The notes under the pieces are model-generated. The model searched no databases and was not told the origin of the DNA. It saw only the letters and a program-made list of their open reading frames with translations. The position numbers and the translations under genes are program-made. Source: CAVONB01 sp963697205 (lineage in GTDB: Bacteria > Pseudomonadota > Alphaproteobacteria > Rhizobiales > Hyphomicrobiaceae). Taken from it: a DNA stretch of 64,000 bases. The first letter of the stretch is position 1, and each line of letters opens with the position of its first letter. This document shows positions 1 to 9,000 of this stretch, piece by piece. The stretch is taken from the NCBI GenBank assembly GCA_963697205.1, contig CAVONB010000001.1, positions 62,001 through 126,000 on the forward strand. Reading direction: 5' to 3'.

Positions 1-288
1 CGGACGAAGGCACAAACCTCCCGTAATGAGCAGGAAGGCAAGCCACATCGCGGCGGGATAGCGCGCGACGGTGACGTCGATCCACTGCCACTCGAATTGG
101 CGAGGCAGATAGAGATTGAACGTCTGGCCGGGCAAGGCCACCGCAAGCAGCAGGACGATTGCCACGACTGCGACGAACAGCGCGATGTTGGCGGTCGATG
201 TCGTCGCATGCAATGTGCGCGGTGTCTTCAAGTCCGGCATGAAGACGTACATCAGGACATTGCGGATGCTCGACCAGATGGCGGACAT
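1..288 (-). CDS. TRAP transporter permease, N-terminal part (cut by window edge)
   Basis: This open frame starts at an ATG at 288 and runs off the left end after 96 codons. It begins MSAIWSSIRNVLMYVF. A hydrophobic stretch near residues 34-52 (ANIALFVAVVAIVLLLAVAL) is followed by a polar part and a second hydrophobic segment (MWLAFLLITGGL). A good Shine-Dalgarno (AAGGAG) lies about 9 bases before the ATG. It lies downstream of, and in the same direction as, the TAXI-type receptor gene, so I infer the membrane subunit (probably a fused DctQM-type permease) of one TRAP uptake system. The assignment rests on context and hydrophobicity, because the conserved DctM core lies outside the window. Confidence 0.6.
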   Translation of the reverse strand, partial: MSAIWSSIRNVLMYVFMPDLKTPRTLHATTSTANIALFVAVVAIVLLLAVALPGQTFNLYLPRQFEWQWIDVTVARYPAAMWLAFLLITGGLCLRP

Positions 289-431
289 GCGACCGGTGCT
301 CCTTGGCACAGACCAAAGGGGTGGTGACTTCGCGAGTTCGTTGGCTAATGTCGACAGGCACCTGCGCGCGATATTGCGTGCAGGTGCCCGCTTGGCACGA
401 TCTCGTCTGGATCTTGTGGCGAACCCGGCAC

Positions 432-1432
432 CTATTTGATGATGCCGCGCTCTTTCCAGTAACTTCTCGGCACCTGGATGCATCTTGAGGCCGAACTTGG
501 CCATCTGCTTAACAAAACCGTCTTTCTTGGAGCTATCCAGACCGATCCGCCAGCGCCTTAAAGGCGTTGATCATGAAGTCGCGACTGGCGTCGTCGTAGG
601 TGGCTTTGGTCACCTTGTAGACCATGTCGTCGGACACCGTCGCATTGGCGGTGACGAAGATCGTATAGGCGACCGTATCGAAGCCTTCTTCCTCCATGCC
701 GGTGTAGGATCCGGGCGGCACGTAGTCCGCGTAGTAGCCAGGATTGAATTTGTCGAAGTGCTCGATCACGTTCTTCGGTAGCGACAGGATGCGCAAGGGT
801 GTTGCGGCCGACGCCTGCAGGATTGACGGTGAGGGCACCGGATTGGGAATACCGAAGGCGTCGATGTTGCCGTCGGTCATGGCCGTCGCGGCCTGATCCC
901 AGCGCATGTATTCCTTCTGGAAGCCGTCATGCATGCCCGATCTTCTCAAAAACCATCTTGGTCATGAATTCGGTTGAAGAGCCCTTGGCGGCGTAGTTCA
1001 CGCGCTTGCCCTTCAGAGTCCATGTAGGTCTTGATGCCGGACTTCTTGAGCACGGCCATCTGGAACCAGGACGTCGTGACGGGACCGATGCCGCGGATGT
1101 TCGTGGCTTTCAGCTCCGTTGAACGGTGTGCTGCCGTTCTGTGCGCTGAAGACGAATATGCCGTTGGTCAGGGCGAATTGCGCACCACCGGTTTCGACCA
1201 TGCGGGTGTTGGCGACGAAGCCCTTCGAGGCGCGGTTGGTCATCGTGAGGCCGACCTTAAGGCGGTTGACGTTCTCCGCCAGTGCGCCGGCCATCTGATA
1301 GGCGCCCGCACCGGGGCCTGCGCCGACGACGGTTGCCGTATCGGCCGCATTCGCGACCAGGCCAAATGTGAATAGTGCTGTGGTGGCGGCTGAAATTCTC
1401 AGCGCCGCTCTGACGAGCTGCGTTGCTGCCAT
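432..1432 (-). CDS. TAXI-family TRAP transporter substrate-binding protein (frameshifted)
   Basis: Periplasmic solute receptor for a TRAP transporter. The protein starts MAATQLVRAALR with a signal peptide ending near ANAA. It continues with the TAXI-type glycine-rich start (VVGAGPGAGAYQMAGAL) and a C-terminus reading KMHPGAEK-YWKERGIIK. The start at 1432 has a strong AAAGGAGG site. The frame breaks about five times (near 1117, 1015, 955, 540 and 465), but each piece resumes plausible family sequence in another frame. The last break is cured by dropping one T from a TT pair. I read these as sequencing indels. The permease gene follows 143 bases downstream. The substrate is not predictable. Confidence 0.8.
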
Positions 1433-1855
1433 ACTGGGATCCTCCTTTGACCAGTCTTCGTAAAAATATCGCAAGACCTCGTTCGGCGGGTCTTGTCGAG
1501 TTATGCCGCTACCGCTGCGAACACGTTGGAGATCGCTCGTCGGTTTGGCTGCACCTAGCTTCCCAGCGCACGGCGCTGCTGTCAAATTCTGCGCGACGTG
1601 AACCGCATCGCGGCGACCGATCGCTCGCAGCGAGCTTCACGAGTGGTTGCAGTGCGGGGGGAATGGCGCACGCTTCGCATCACCATCAGAATTCTAGGTG
1701 CTTGTACTTGTCTCCCGATCGCAGTCAATCGCCTTGCGCGTGCATCGCAGCAGACCCATGCCGATCGGGCATTCCTGACGAAGCGTGTTCGCGCTAGCGT
1801 GGCCTTCTCGATAACGTGCCGGACAATGGCCATCACCGACGGGAGGAGACACGAC
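1433..1855. other. Divergent intergenic region
   Basis: This is a 423-base gap between the leftward TRAP receptor and the rightward hydrolase. It must contain promoters for both. No convincing open frame, repeat or operator was recognised by eye. Confidence 0.4.
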
Positions 1856-3064
1856 ATGCCCAAGCCACAACTGCGCGCCGAACAGGGCTGGATCTTCGAC
1901 AACTTCCTAATGCTGTCGGACAACGAGGACGTGCTGCATCCCGGCATCATGGGCAACCGGCTGGAGCGAGGCACCAAGCTGGAAGACTTGAAGGCGGTCT
2001 ATTCCAAGGTGTCGGGCCGGCGCTCGTTTCCCAAGGCGTGGGCAAAGCGCGCCGCGGTGCTCGAAAAGCTCGCGCTCGATGCGGAAAAGCGCGGGCGCGG
2101 CGTGACGGCTCGGGCGCTGTTTCATCGCGCGGCGATTTGCTGGGGACGGGCGCAGCATCTCGTGCCCGTTCATGGCAACGCGCAGAAGGTGCAGTGGTTC
2201 GAGGGGCTCTATCGCTGCTACCAGAAGGTGATCGACGCCTCGAACGGCACGATGGAGAAGGCGTCTCTCGAGTTCGCGCCTGGCCAGAAGACGCACTGCA
2301 TCTTCCACAAGGCGCCGGGCGGGGGCAGGAAGCCGACGATCCTCTACATTCCCGGCATGGACCAGGTGAAGGAGGACGTGCCGAACCCCTACAACAACGA
2401 CTACACCATCAGGGGTATGAACATCTGCTCGATGGACGGACCGGGGCAGGGCGAGTGCAACATGAATGGCGTCTGGCAGACGGAGGACAACTACCAGAAG
2501 GCGGCATCGCGCGTGATCGACTGGCTCGTCCAGCGCGACGACGTCGATCCCGATCGCATCGGGGTGGTCGGCATGAGCATGGGCTCGCGCTGGGGTGTGA
2601 TCGTCGGCGCTCACGATCCGCGCGTGAAGGCGGTGTGCGGGCAGATGGCGAACGTCGGCTCGTTCGACATGATCTTCGAGCAAGCACAGCCGAACTTCAA
2701 ACGCATCTTCATGTACATGGCGGGCTACAAGGACGAGTCCGAGTTCGACACGTTTGTGACGCGGCTCGCGCATCTGCCGGACGTCGCCAAGAACCTGAAG
2801 GTGCCGCATCTGCTCGTCGCCGGTGACATGGACGAGCTGTGCTCACCCGACGACATCGCGACCTTCCGCAAGGGGCTCGCGGGTCCGAAAGAGCTGTGGC
2901 TCTACGAGGGCGTGTTCCATCCGATGGGCGAGGTCGCCGGCCAGATCTATCCGGCGATGGCCGACTGGATGCTGACGTCGCTCACCGAGGGTCGGCCGAA
3001 GGGCCACGACAAGACCGTCTATGTCGAGGAAGGCACCACGCTGGCGGACTACGATCACGGGTGA
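1856..3064 (+). CDS. Alpha/beta hydrolase (dienelactone-hydrolase / FrsA-like esterase)
   Basis: A 402-residue protein starting MPKPQLRAEQGW; a GGGAGGAG ribosome site precedes the ATG. The alpha/beta-hydrolase core is in the second half. It has the strand ILYIPGMDQVKED, an oxyanion-type turn MDGPGQGE, the nucleophile elbow GMSMGS (serine in GxSxG) and a late strand LLVAGDMDELCSPDD that could supply the acid. The final histidine is probably in YEGVFHPMGE. The helical N-terminal half and the overall length resemble the 2,6-dihydropseudooxynicotine hydrolase / FrsA group, which cleaves C-C or ester bonds. The substrate is unknown. It is divergent from the TRAP-TAXI genes, so it may act on the imported compound; that link is inference only. 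Confidence 0.75.
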   Translation: MPKPQLRAEQGWIFDNFLMLSDNEDVLHPGIMGNRLERGTKLEDLKAVYSKVSGRRSFPKAWAKRAAVLEKLALDAEKRGRGVTARALFHRAAICWGRAQHLVPVHGNAQKVQWFEGLYRCYQKVIDASNGTMEKASLEFAPGQKTHCIFHKAPGGGRKPTILYIPGMDQVKEDVPNPYNNDYTIRGMNICSMDGPGQGECNMNGVWQTEDNYQKAASRVIDWLVQRDDVDPDRIGVVGMSMGSRWGVIVGAHDPRVKAVCGQMANVGSFDMIFEQAQPNFKRIFMYMAGYKDESEFDTFVTRLAHLPDVAKNLKVPHLLVAGDMDELCSPDDIATFRKGLAGPKELWLYEGVFHPMGEVAGQIYPAMADWMLTSLTEGRPKGHDKTVYVEEGTTLADYDHG

Positions 3065-3107
3065 GCGGCCGGGGCCTGCCCGCTGGCGCAGCCGGCGGGC
3101 CCCTTGG

Positions 3108-3899
3108 TCATCCGTCGTTGTCGGTGGACTTGTCGGTGGCAGCGCGCGGGCGCGGCTCGGTGCGCAGCTGGCTGCGCGCGTTGCCGCCAATCCTGACCGG
3201 CACGAAGTCGCGCAGGGAGCGGGCGCGGGCGCCCTTGCCGATGGGTGCGACCAACTCCTTCGTCGCCTCGACCACGATGACGCCGGAAAATGCGGGCGAC
3301 ATGCGCGCGCCAAATCGCTCCAGCGCGGGCGCGGAGCGCAACATCAGTTGCCGGTCGATCGGCGGGAAATGCAGGGCGCCGGACCAGTCGACGGGCGTGA
3401 AGAGGGCCTCGCCCAGCAAGCGCTCCAGCTGGCCGGTGCTGTAGGGCTGGCCCTGGCCGAAGGGCGTGGCATCGACGCGTGCCCAGACGCCGCGGCGATT
3501 GGGGACGACCATCAACAGCCGGCCTTCCGGCTTCAGCACTCGCCACATCTCGCGCAGCAGCGGCCGTACGCGCTCTGCCACCTCTACGCAATGCACCGCC
3601 AGCAGACGGTCGACGGAATTGTCGGGTAGCGGCAGGTGCTCGGGCTCCACCAGCGCCGTCAGGACGGGGCCCGTTGCCGGCCAGACGAGGGCGCCTTGGG
3701 CGCTGGGCATCAGCGCGCCGATGCGGCCAACCTCGCCGCGATAAGCGCCTAGGTAGGGCGTGGCGAAGCCGAGCCCCATCAGCGTGCTGCCGGGCACATG
3801 GGGCCAGCGAGCGCGGATGCGCATGGCCAGTTGGCGGCGCACGACGCGGCCGAGCGGCGTCGCATAGAAATCCCGGAGACTTGTCACGTCGAGGTGCAT
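3108..3899 (-). CDS. Class I SAM-dependent methyltransferase
   Basis: The family puts this as a SAM-dependent methyltransferase of about 263 residues. A core of the Methyltransf_11 type is visible: PLPDNSVDRLLAVHCVE corresponds to the post-III region, followed by REMWRVLKPEGRLLMVVPN, the typical strand-5 signature. I chose the ATG at 3899 (MHLDVTSLRDFY) because homologous proteins begin with this kind of text. A longer frame opens at 3977 but adds only arginine-rich sequence. It is divergent from gloB, a pairing that is common in alphaproteobacteria. The methyl acceptor is not predictable. The C-terminal 30 residues are charged and probably disordered. Confidence 0.8.
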   Translation of the reverse strand: MHLDVTSLRDFYATPLGRVVRRQLAMRIRARWPHVPGSTLMGLGFATPYLGAYRGEVGRIGALMPSAQGALVWPATGPVLTALVEPEHLPLPDNSVDRLLAVHCVEVAERVRPLLREMWRVLKPEGRLLMVVPNRRGVWARVDATPFGQGQPYSTGQLERLLGEALFTPVDWSGALHFPPIDRQLMLRSAPALERFGARMSPAFSGVIVVEATKELVAPIGKGARARSLRDFVPVRIGGNARSQLRTEPRPRAATDKSTDNDG

Positions 3900-4051
3900 G
3901 CTGTCACTTCGTCCGCCGTCGTCCTGACGCGCCGGGCCGGCGCGTCCTGGTGCGATCCTAGAGGCCCGGGCCTGCATTGCAATGGCGACGGACGGGGTCT
4001 ATCTAGTGGCTCTGTCACACCTTTCCATCGTCAGACCGAGAAGGAAAAGCC

Positions 4052-4822
4052 ATGGCGAAGCTCGAGATCCATCAGTTCCCATGTCTTTCCGACAACTACG
4101 GCGTGCTGATTCACGACGCGGCGGCCGGCGTGACGGCCTCGATCGATGCGCCGGACGCGGCGGCGGTCCGACAAGCGCTGGCCGATACGGGCTGGAAGCT
4201 GACGCACATCCTGACCACGCACCATCATCACGACCACACGGACGGCAATGCCGCGATCAAGGCGGAGACCGGGTGCACGATCATCGGTCCGCGCAACGAG
4301 GCGGACAAGGTGCCCGGGATCGACACCAAGGTGGGCGAGGGCGATATCTTCAAGTTCGGCTCATTCGAGGTGCGCGTGTTCGATACGCCCGGCCACACGG
4401 CCGGCCACATCAGCTATTGGCTGCCCGAAGCGGGCGTCGCCTTCGTGGGCGACACGGTATTCGCGTTGGGCTGTGGCCGCGTGATCGAGGGCGACATGAA
4501 GATGATGTGGCAGTCGCTGGAGAAGATCGCTAAGCTGCCGCCCGAAACGATGCTCTACTGCGGCCACGAGTACACGGCGGCGAATGCGAAATTCGCGCTG
4601 ACGATCGAGCCGGACAACGCGGCGCTCAAGGTGCGCGCGGCGGACGTCGAGAAGCTGAGGGCGAACGGCAAGCCGACGCTGCCGACCAAGCTGGTCGACG
4701 AATTGGCCACAAACCCGTTCCTAAGACCGCAAAGCGGCGCCATTCGCAAGCGGCTCGACATGGTGTCGGCGGCGGACTGGGAAGTGTTCGGGGAGATCCG
4801 CGAGCGCAAGAACCGGTCGTAG
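4052..4822 (+). CDS. gloB: Hydroxyacylglutathione hydrolase (glyoxalase II)
   Basis: Hydrolyses S-lactoylglutathione to lactate and glutathione in methylglyoxal detoxification. The 256-residue protein has the metallo-beta-lactamase metal motif TTHHHHDHTDG at residues 55-65. It also has GHTAGH, a GDT metal aspartate, and CGHEYT followed by the C-terminal helical domain with NPFLR, all diagnostic of GloB. The length is normal for the family. The start has an AGAAGGAAAAG ribosome site. The cupin gene follows 10 bases downstream in the same direction, so they are probably cotranscribed. The gene is intact. gshB, for glutathione synthesis, lies elsewhere in the window. Confidence 0.95.
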   Translation: MAKLEIHQFPCLSDNYGVLIHDAAAGVTASIDAPDAAAVRQALADTGWKLTHILTTHHHHDHTDGNAAIKAETGCTIIGPRNEADKVPGIDTKVGEGDIFKFGSFEVRVFDTPGHTAGHISYWLPEAGVAFVGDTVFALGCGRVIEGDMKMMWQSLEKIAKLPPETMLYCGHEYTAANAKFALTIEPDNAALKVRAADVEKLRANGKPTLPTKLVDELATNPFLRPQSGAIRKRLDMVSAADWEVFGEIRERKNRS

Positions 4823-4832
4823 GGTAGGCCGC

Positions 4833-5297
4833 ATGCCTGATTTTAGCGCCGGTGCTCCTTGGTCCGGCTTGACCGCCGAGGCGGTCATCGAGATTCTCGG
4901 GCTCACTGCGCACCCCGAAGGCGGGCACTACCGCGAGACGTTTCGCGACGTGGCCGCCGCTGCTACGGGCGATGGTCGTGCCGCCTCCACGGCCATCTAC
5001 TTTCTGCTTGCGGCGGGCGAAGTCTCACGCTGGCATCGGGTGGATGCCGCGGAGGCTTGGCACTGGCACGCGGGCGCGCCGCTCAGGCTCGAGATCGCAG
5101 GTAACGGAAACCGGCAGGTCCTTCGGCTGGGTTGCGATCTCGTCGCCGGCGATCGCCCGCAGGCGATCGTGCCGGCCGGGGCATGGCAGCAGGCGTGTAG
5201 CCTGGGTGCGTGGACCCTCGTTGGTTGTACGGTTGCGCCAGGCTTTCAGTTCTCAGGCTTCGAGCTGGCCCCGCAGGGCTGGGAACCGACCCGCTGA
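4833..5297 (+). CDS. Cupin, DUF985 family
   Basis: A 154-residue cupin_5 (DUF985) protein. The family signature HPEGGHYRETFRD is near residues 30-42. The paired histidines in SRWHRVDAAEAWHWHAG form the expected metal or ligand site. A late PAGAWQQA and GCTVAPGFQFSGFELA close the barrel. It starts 10 bases after the gloB stop, so it is probably part of a gloB operon. Members of the family are small and often of unknown function, some being sugar-phosphate epimerase-like. No substrate can be assigned here. Confidence 0.85.
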   Translation: MPDFSAGAPWSGLTAEAVIEILGLTAHPEGGHYRETFRDVAAAATGDGRAASTAIYFLLAAGEVSRWHRVDAAEAWHWHAGAPLRLEIAGNGNRQVLRLGCDLVAGDRPQAIVPAGAWQQACSLGAWTLVGCTVAPGFQFSGFELAPQGWEPTR

Positions 5298-5490
5298 GGC
5301 GGGCTCGGGACCGGTGTGACCATCGCGCCGCACGATTGTGTTTTCCACGTCCGATCTTGTCGCAACCCGCTCATTTAAAACAACTATTCGATATCACACC
5401 TGACGGTCCGGCGTTGCCTTGCACCCCTATTGCGACTCACCGAGACTGCGACCGCACGAAGACCGGGTGGCAGTGGGGGCCTATTTCATC

Positions 5491-7335
5491 ATGAAGCGCA
5501 AGCAGAGTGCGAACCTGACGGCGGTGCTTGTCGATTACGACAACATCTATCTGGCGCTGAAGCGCAAGAGCGATGAGGCGGCCAGGCGGTTCGCCAAGGA
5601 CTCTGCCCTGTGGCTCAGGGAAGTCGAATCGGGCCGGCTGATCACGCCGACGAAGAGCGAGCTTCAGGGCAAGCCACGCCGCATCGTGCTCAACCGCTGC
5701 TATGGCAACCCCATTCCGCGACGCAATACCCACGACAATTCCACCGATATGAGCTCGTTCCCGTTCGTGCGCCACCATTTCCTGCGCGCCGGTTTCGAGG
5801 TCGTGGACTGCCCGCCGCTGACCGCCCAGCAAAAGAACGCGTCCGACATCCGCATGGTGATGGATGTCCGGGACCTGCTTCAGCACGACACGTACTTCGA
5901 CGAGTTCATCATCTTGTCGGGCGACGCCGATTTCACGCCGGTGATGCATCGGCTGCGCGCGCATGCCCGGCGGACGGTGATCTTCGCCAACGACCATACC
6001 GCGGCGCCCTACACGGCGATCAGCGACGGCGAGGTGCGCGAGAGCGATCTCATCACGTTGCTGCTCGAAGGCCGCATCGGGCGTGGTGAGGACTCGCAGA
6101 TCGTGGCGCCGCAGCCGAACCTGGAACTCGTGCGCAGCGAGATCGTGGCCGAGGTGCTGGCTGCGATCGACGGCGCGGGCCAGCCGCTGCCGCTGGAGGC
6201 GCTGGCTGACCGGGCCGTGCGCCTGCTCGGCCACGAGAAGACAGCGGGAAGTGCCTGGGGCGGTGCGGGTAGCTTCCGCGAGCTGCTGACGCAGTCACTG
6301 CCCGAGCATATCAAGCTGAGCGACCAGCCGCCGTACGTGGCGATCGATACCCGCCGCCAGATCGCCAGGCCGGCGCCGACGCCATCGCTTGCTGCCCCCA
6401 GCCCGGCGCCCGCACCTTCGCCAGCGCCTGTGCGTCAGGCCGCGCCTGCCGCGAGCGTCCCACAGGGTGTAACGCATGCTCCCATGGCTGCGCCGGTGGA
6501 GGCACCTGCTGCACGCGGGCTCGGTATCGAGTGGCCGGCCGATCACCGGACGGCGGCAACTGCACCGCAGGCTGCGCCGGCACGGCCCGCTGCCGCCCCG
6601 GCGGCGGCCGAGCAGCGCGCTCATCCCAATGCCGGCAGCGCGCAGGTTCCGCTGCCACATCACATCTCAGCGCCCGGCTTACCGTCGTTCTCAGATACGC
6701 TGTCGCAGGCGCCGGCTCCCCAGCACAAACCTGTGGCTGCTCCGAGCGCGGCGGTCCCGTCCGCGGCCCCGGCTCAACCGTCGCGTGCTCCTCTGAGCGC
6801 TGGCGTTCGGCCGAGCGAGGGCGCCACGGCCCTGCAGCAATCGATTGCGCGTATTCACGAGGCCTGCCAGGCGCCGCCGTTGTCGCCGCCGGAATACCGG
6901 CTGCTGTTTGAGCTGTCCGCCAAGGAGATCACCGAGCGTGGCCTCGCCGGCGCACAGACGATTACGAACATCACGCAGCGTGCCCAGGAGTTGGGGCTCG
7001 ACATCCGTCGCGACGATGTGCGCTTCGTACTCGAAGTGGTCAGCGAGACCGATCCCTGGTTCGAGCAGGGGGCGTCTCCCAACATCTTCGCGGGCCGGTT
7101 CCGCAATTTCGTGGTCGCGCGCTGCCGCAGCCAGGGCTTGAACCTTTCCGCCGACGAGCTCGACCTGATCGAGGCGTGGTTCGTTTCCGGCTCTTCGCCG
7201 GCGCCGGGCGGGCGGCAGCCACAGCCCACCATGTCGCAGCCGGCGGCATCGGAGTACACCGACACGCAGGGACTGGAAGGTTCCCAGTCCGAGGACGATT
7301 TCCCCCGGTTCGTTCGCAATCGACTGCGGGGCTGA
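5491..7335 (+). CDS. NYN-domain putative ribonuclease with OST-HTH/LOTUS-like domain
   Basis: The protein is 614 residues long, starting MKRKQSANLTAVLVDYDN. Residues 10-190 form a NYN/PIN-like nuclease domain. Acidic residues are in VDYDN (Asp15, Asp17), at Asp119 and in SGDADF (Asp145, Asp147). Residues 211-286 (SEIVAEVLAAIDG ... GSFRELLTQSLPEHIKL ... PYVAI) resemble the OST-HTH/LOTUS RNA-binding fold. A long Pro/Ala-rich linker (about 290-440) precedes a C-terminal helical domain (about 450-575). The usual activity of NYN proteins is RNA cleavage, so I infer an RNA-processing enzyme guided by the LOTUS-like domain. The frame opens earlier (5419), but ATG 5491 fits the domain start. A rho-independent terminator follows. 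Confidence 0.85.
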   Translation: MKRKQSANLTAVLVDYDNIYLALKRKSDEAARRFAKDSALWLREVESGRLITPTKSELQGKPRRIVLNRCYGNPIPRRNTHDNSTDMSSFPFVRHHFLRAGFEVVDCPPLTAQQKNASDIRMVMDVRDLLQHDTYFDEFIILSGDADFTPVMHRLRAHARRTVIFANDHTAAPYTAISDGEVRESDLITLLLEGRIGRGEDSQIVAPQPNLELVRSEIVAEVLAAIDGAGQPLPLEALADRAVRLLGHEKTAGSAWGGAGSFRELLTQSLPEHIKLSDQPPYVAIDTRRQIARPAPTPSLAAPSPAPAPSPAPVRQAAPAASVPQGVTHAPMAAPVEAPAARGLGIEWPADHRTAATAPQAAPARPAAAPAAAEQRAHPNAGSAQVPLPHHISAPGLPSFSDTLSQAPAPQHKPVAAPSAAVPSAAPAQPSRAPLSAGVRPSEGATALQQSIARIHEACQAPPLSPPEYRLLFELSAKEITERGLAGAQTITNITQRAQELGLDIRRDDVRFVLEVVSETDPWFEQGASPNIFAGRFRNFVVARCRSQGLNLSADELDLIEAWFVSGSSPAPGGRQPQPTMSQPAASEYTDTQGLEGSQSEDDFPRFVRNRLRG

Positions 7336-7422
7336 CGGCGCGCTGCGGGGCCGGGAACCCCCAAGCCCTCTCTCCCGGCATCGACAGTGCGGTGACTGCG
7401 CCAAGTGCGGACGAGCTTTGAG

Positions 7423-7452
7423 AAGGCGGCACGCAAGTGCCGCCTTTTTTTT
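7423..7452 (+). terminator. Rho-independent terminator after the NYN gene
   Basis: A perfect stem AAGGCGGCAC / GTGCCGCCTT with a four-base loop is followed by a run of eight Ts. It lies 88 bases after the NYN gene stop. Confidence 0.9.
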
Positions 7453-7573
7453 CGCTCGCGGCTGCTGATCGGCGCGCGAAGGTGCGCGCCCCTTGCGCGC
7501 ACGAACGATGGCGCGTTTGGAGAGGCGTTATCGCGCGGCCGCGCGAGGACAAGTCGGAAACGTGTCTTGCGCC

Positions 7574-8182
7574 TCAGGCCTTCTGGACGCCGAGGGCGAC
7601 ACGAAAGCGGTGGGAGATGGCGGCGCCGTCCTTTTCCGGCAGTGACCAGGGGTCTTCGGTCAGCGCGATCTTGGCGACGGCGAGCGTGGGCCCTTCGTCG
7701 ACGAACAGCATCTTCGCCAGTGCGCCCACGTCGCCCCCATCGCGGACGGTCAACGTGCGTTCAATGCCGAAGCCCTGTGCGACCTTGGTGATGTCGGTGC
7801 GGTTCGAGGTGAGACCCGTCTGGCGGCCGGTCTCGCCGAAGCTCTCGTTGTCGAGGACCAGGATGGCCAGGTTCTTGGGCGCCTGATCGGCGACGACGGC
7901 CAGCGTGCCGATGCCCATCATCAGCTCGCCGTCACCCGTCAGGCAGAGCACGCGGCGGTCGGGCTGGGCGAGCGCCACGCCGAGCGCGGTCGGCAGCGCG
8001 AGCCCCATGCCGCCCCAGGAGTAGAGGTAGTCCGGGCTGTCGCCGGCGGCGGAGCAGTCCCAGGTTGGCGAACCGAGGCCGGGAACGACGAGGGCGCCGT
8101 TGCGCTCCGCCAGCAGGCTCTCGACGAACGGGCGGCGGGCGATCTTGTTGGAGCTTGTGCTCGATGCGGTGGCATTGCTCAT
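7574..8182 (-). CDS. Thiamine-diphosphate decarboxylase, C-terminal (PP-domain) subunit
   Basis: A 202-residue subunit carrying the ThDP-binding PP domain: SWGGMGLALPTALGVAL, then the metal/ThDP motif beginning LTGDGELMMGIGTL and ending with the asparagine of LVLDNES, then the family-type ETGRQTGLTS. The ATG at 8182 overlaps the stop of the upstream subunit gene (ATGA), which suggests translational coupling. The split alpha/beta organisation resembles sulfopyruvate decarboxylase (ComD/ComE) and phosphonopyruvate decarboxylase-like enzymes. The substrate is not known. No other coenzyme M or phosphonate gene is nearby, so those specific names are not transferred. Confidence 0.8.
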   Translation of the reverse strand: MSNATASSTSSNKIARRPFVESLLAERNGALVVPGLGSPTWDCSAAGDSPDYLYSWGGMGLALPTALGVALAQPDRRVLCLTGDGELMMGIGTLAVVADQAPKNLAILVLDNESFGETGRQTGLTSNRTDITKVAQGFGIERTLTVRDGGDVGALAKMLFVDEGPTLAVAKIALTEDPWSLPEKDGAAISHRFRVALGVQKA

Positions 8183-8706
8183 TTCTGGCCGAACCCTTTC
8201 GCGCCGATGACGCGCTGGCTGATCAGGACGGCGGCGGAGATGCGGCCGTTGAAGGCGATGTCGGCGGCGGCGGCGAAGGTCTCGCCGATCTCGCCCGGCT
8301 TCTCGACGGGGAAGCAGCGCACGCCCATGGTTTCGAGCACGGGGCGCGTGCCCGTGCCCATCGGCACCTGCCAGGGATTGAACTCGCCCCACTGGCCGCG
8401 CATCGTCACCAGCATCAGGCACGGCGCGCGGAAGGCTGTCGGCAGGCCCAACGCATTGATGCAGTTGCCGACGCCGGACGATTGCATGGCGAGCATGGCG
8501 CGCTTGCCGCCGAGCCAGCAGCCGGTCGCGATGCCGATGCCCTCCTCCTCGGTGGTCAGCGTGACGAGACGCAAGCCCGCGTCGGCCTTGACCTTGTTCA
8601 GGAGCTGGGTCAGCCCGCCGTCGGGGATGGTGCAGACCGTGGCGATGTCGCGCGCCTTCATCTCGCGCAGGACGTCGTCGGACCAGTGGTGGCTCTCGCT
8701 CGCCAT
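8179..8706 (-). CDS. Thiamine-diphosphate decarboxylase, N-terminal (Pyr-domain) subunit
   Basis: A 175-residue partner of the downstream PP-domain subunit. It shows the Pyr-domain features: a glycine-rich start CTIPDGGLTQLLNK, the catalytic-type acidic stretch TTEEEGIGIATGCWLGGKRA, then MQSSGVGNCINALG. The ATG at 8706 is preceded by CAGGAGG. The open frame extends far upstream, but that part lies antisense to the next gene. It resembles the alpha subunit of sulfopyruvate decarboxylase. The two genes are divergent from the carboxynorspermidine-decarboxylase-like gene and share its roughly 290-base promoter region. Confidence 0.8.
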   Translation of the reverse strand: MASESHHWSDDVLREMKARDIATVCTIPDGGLTQLLNKVKADAGLRLVTLTTEEEGIGIATGCWLGGKRAMLAMQSSGVGNCINALGLPTAFRAPCLMLVTMRGQWGEFNPWQVPMGTGTRPVLETMGVRCFPVEKPGEIGETFAAAADIAFNGRISAAVLISQRVIGAKGFGQK

Positions 8707-9000
8707 CGGGGCGGCATCCTCCTGCAGGTGAAGCCGGCGCGGGTGCGCGGGCACGAACATTGACATGGACACGAACCGTGGACACGGGCCATGGACACAG
8801 GCGGGGCGCCGAACGACACGCTGACCGCCGGGGCGAGGGATACCAACCCAACCGCGGACGTCCGTCAACGGGCTCAAGCGCCTGCTGGGTGGCAATCGCG
8901 GGGTGGCGATGCCATATAGCGCGGGCTCGCGCCCCCTGCCGGGGACGCGGCGCATCGTCTGCAAGCCGGCGCCCATCGGGCGGCGCCCTGGAGGACTGCC

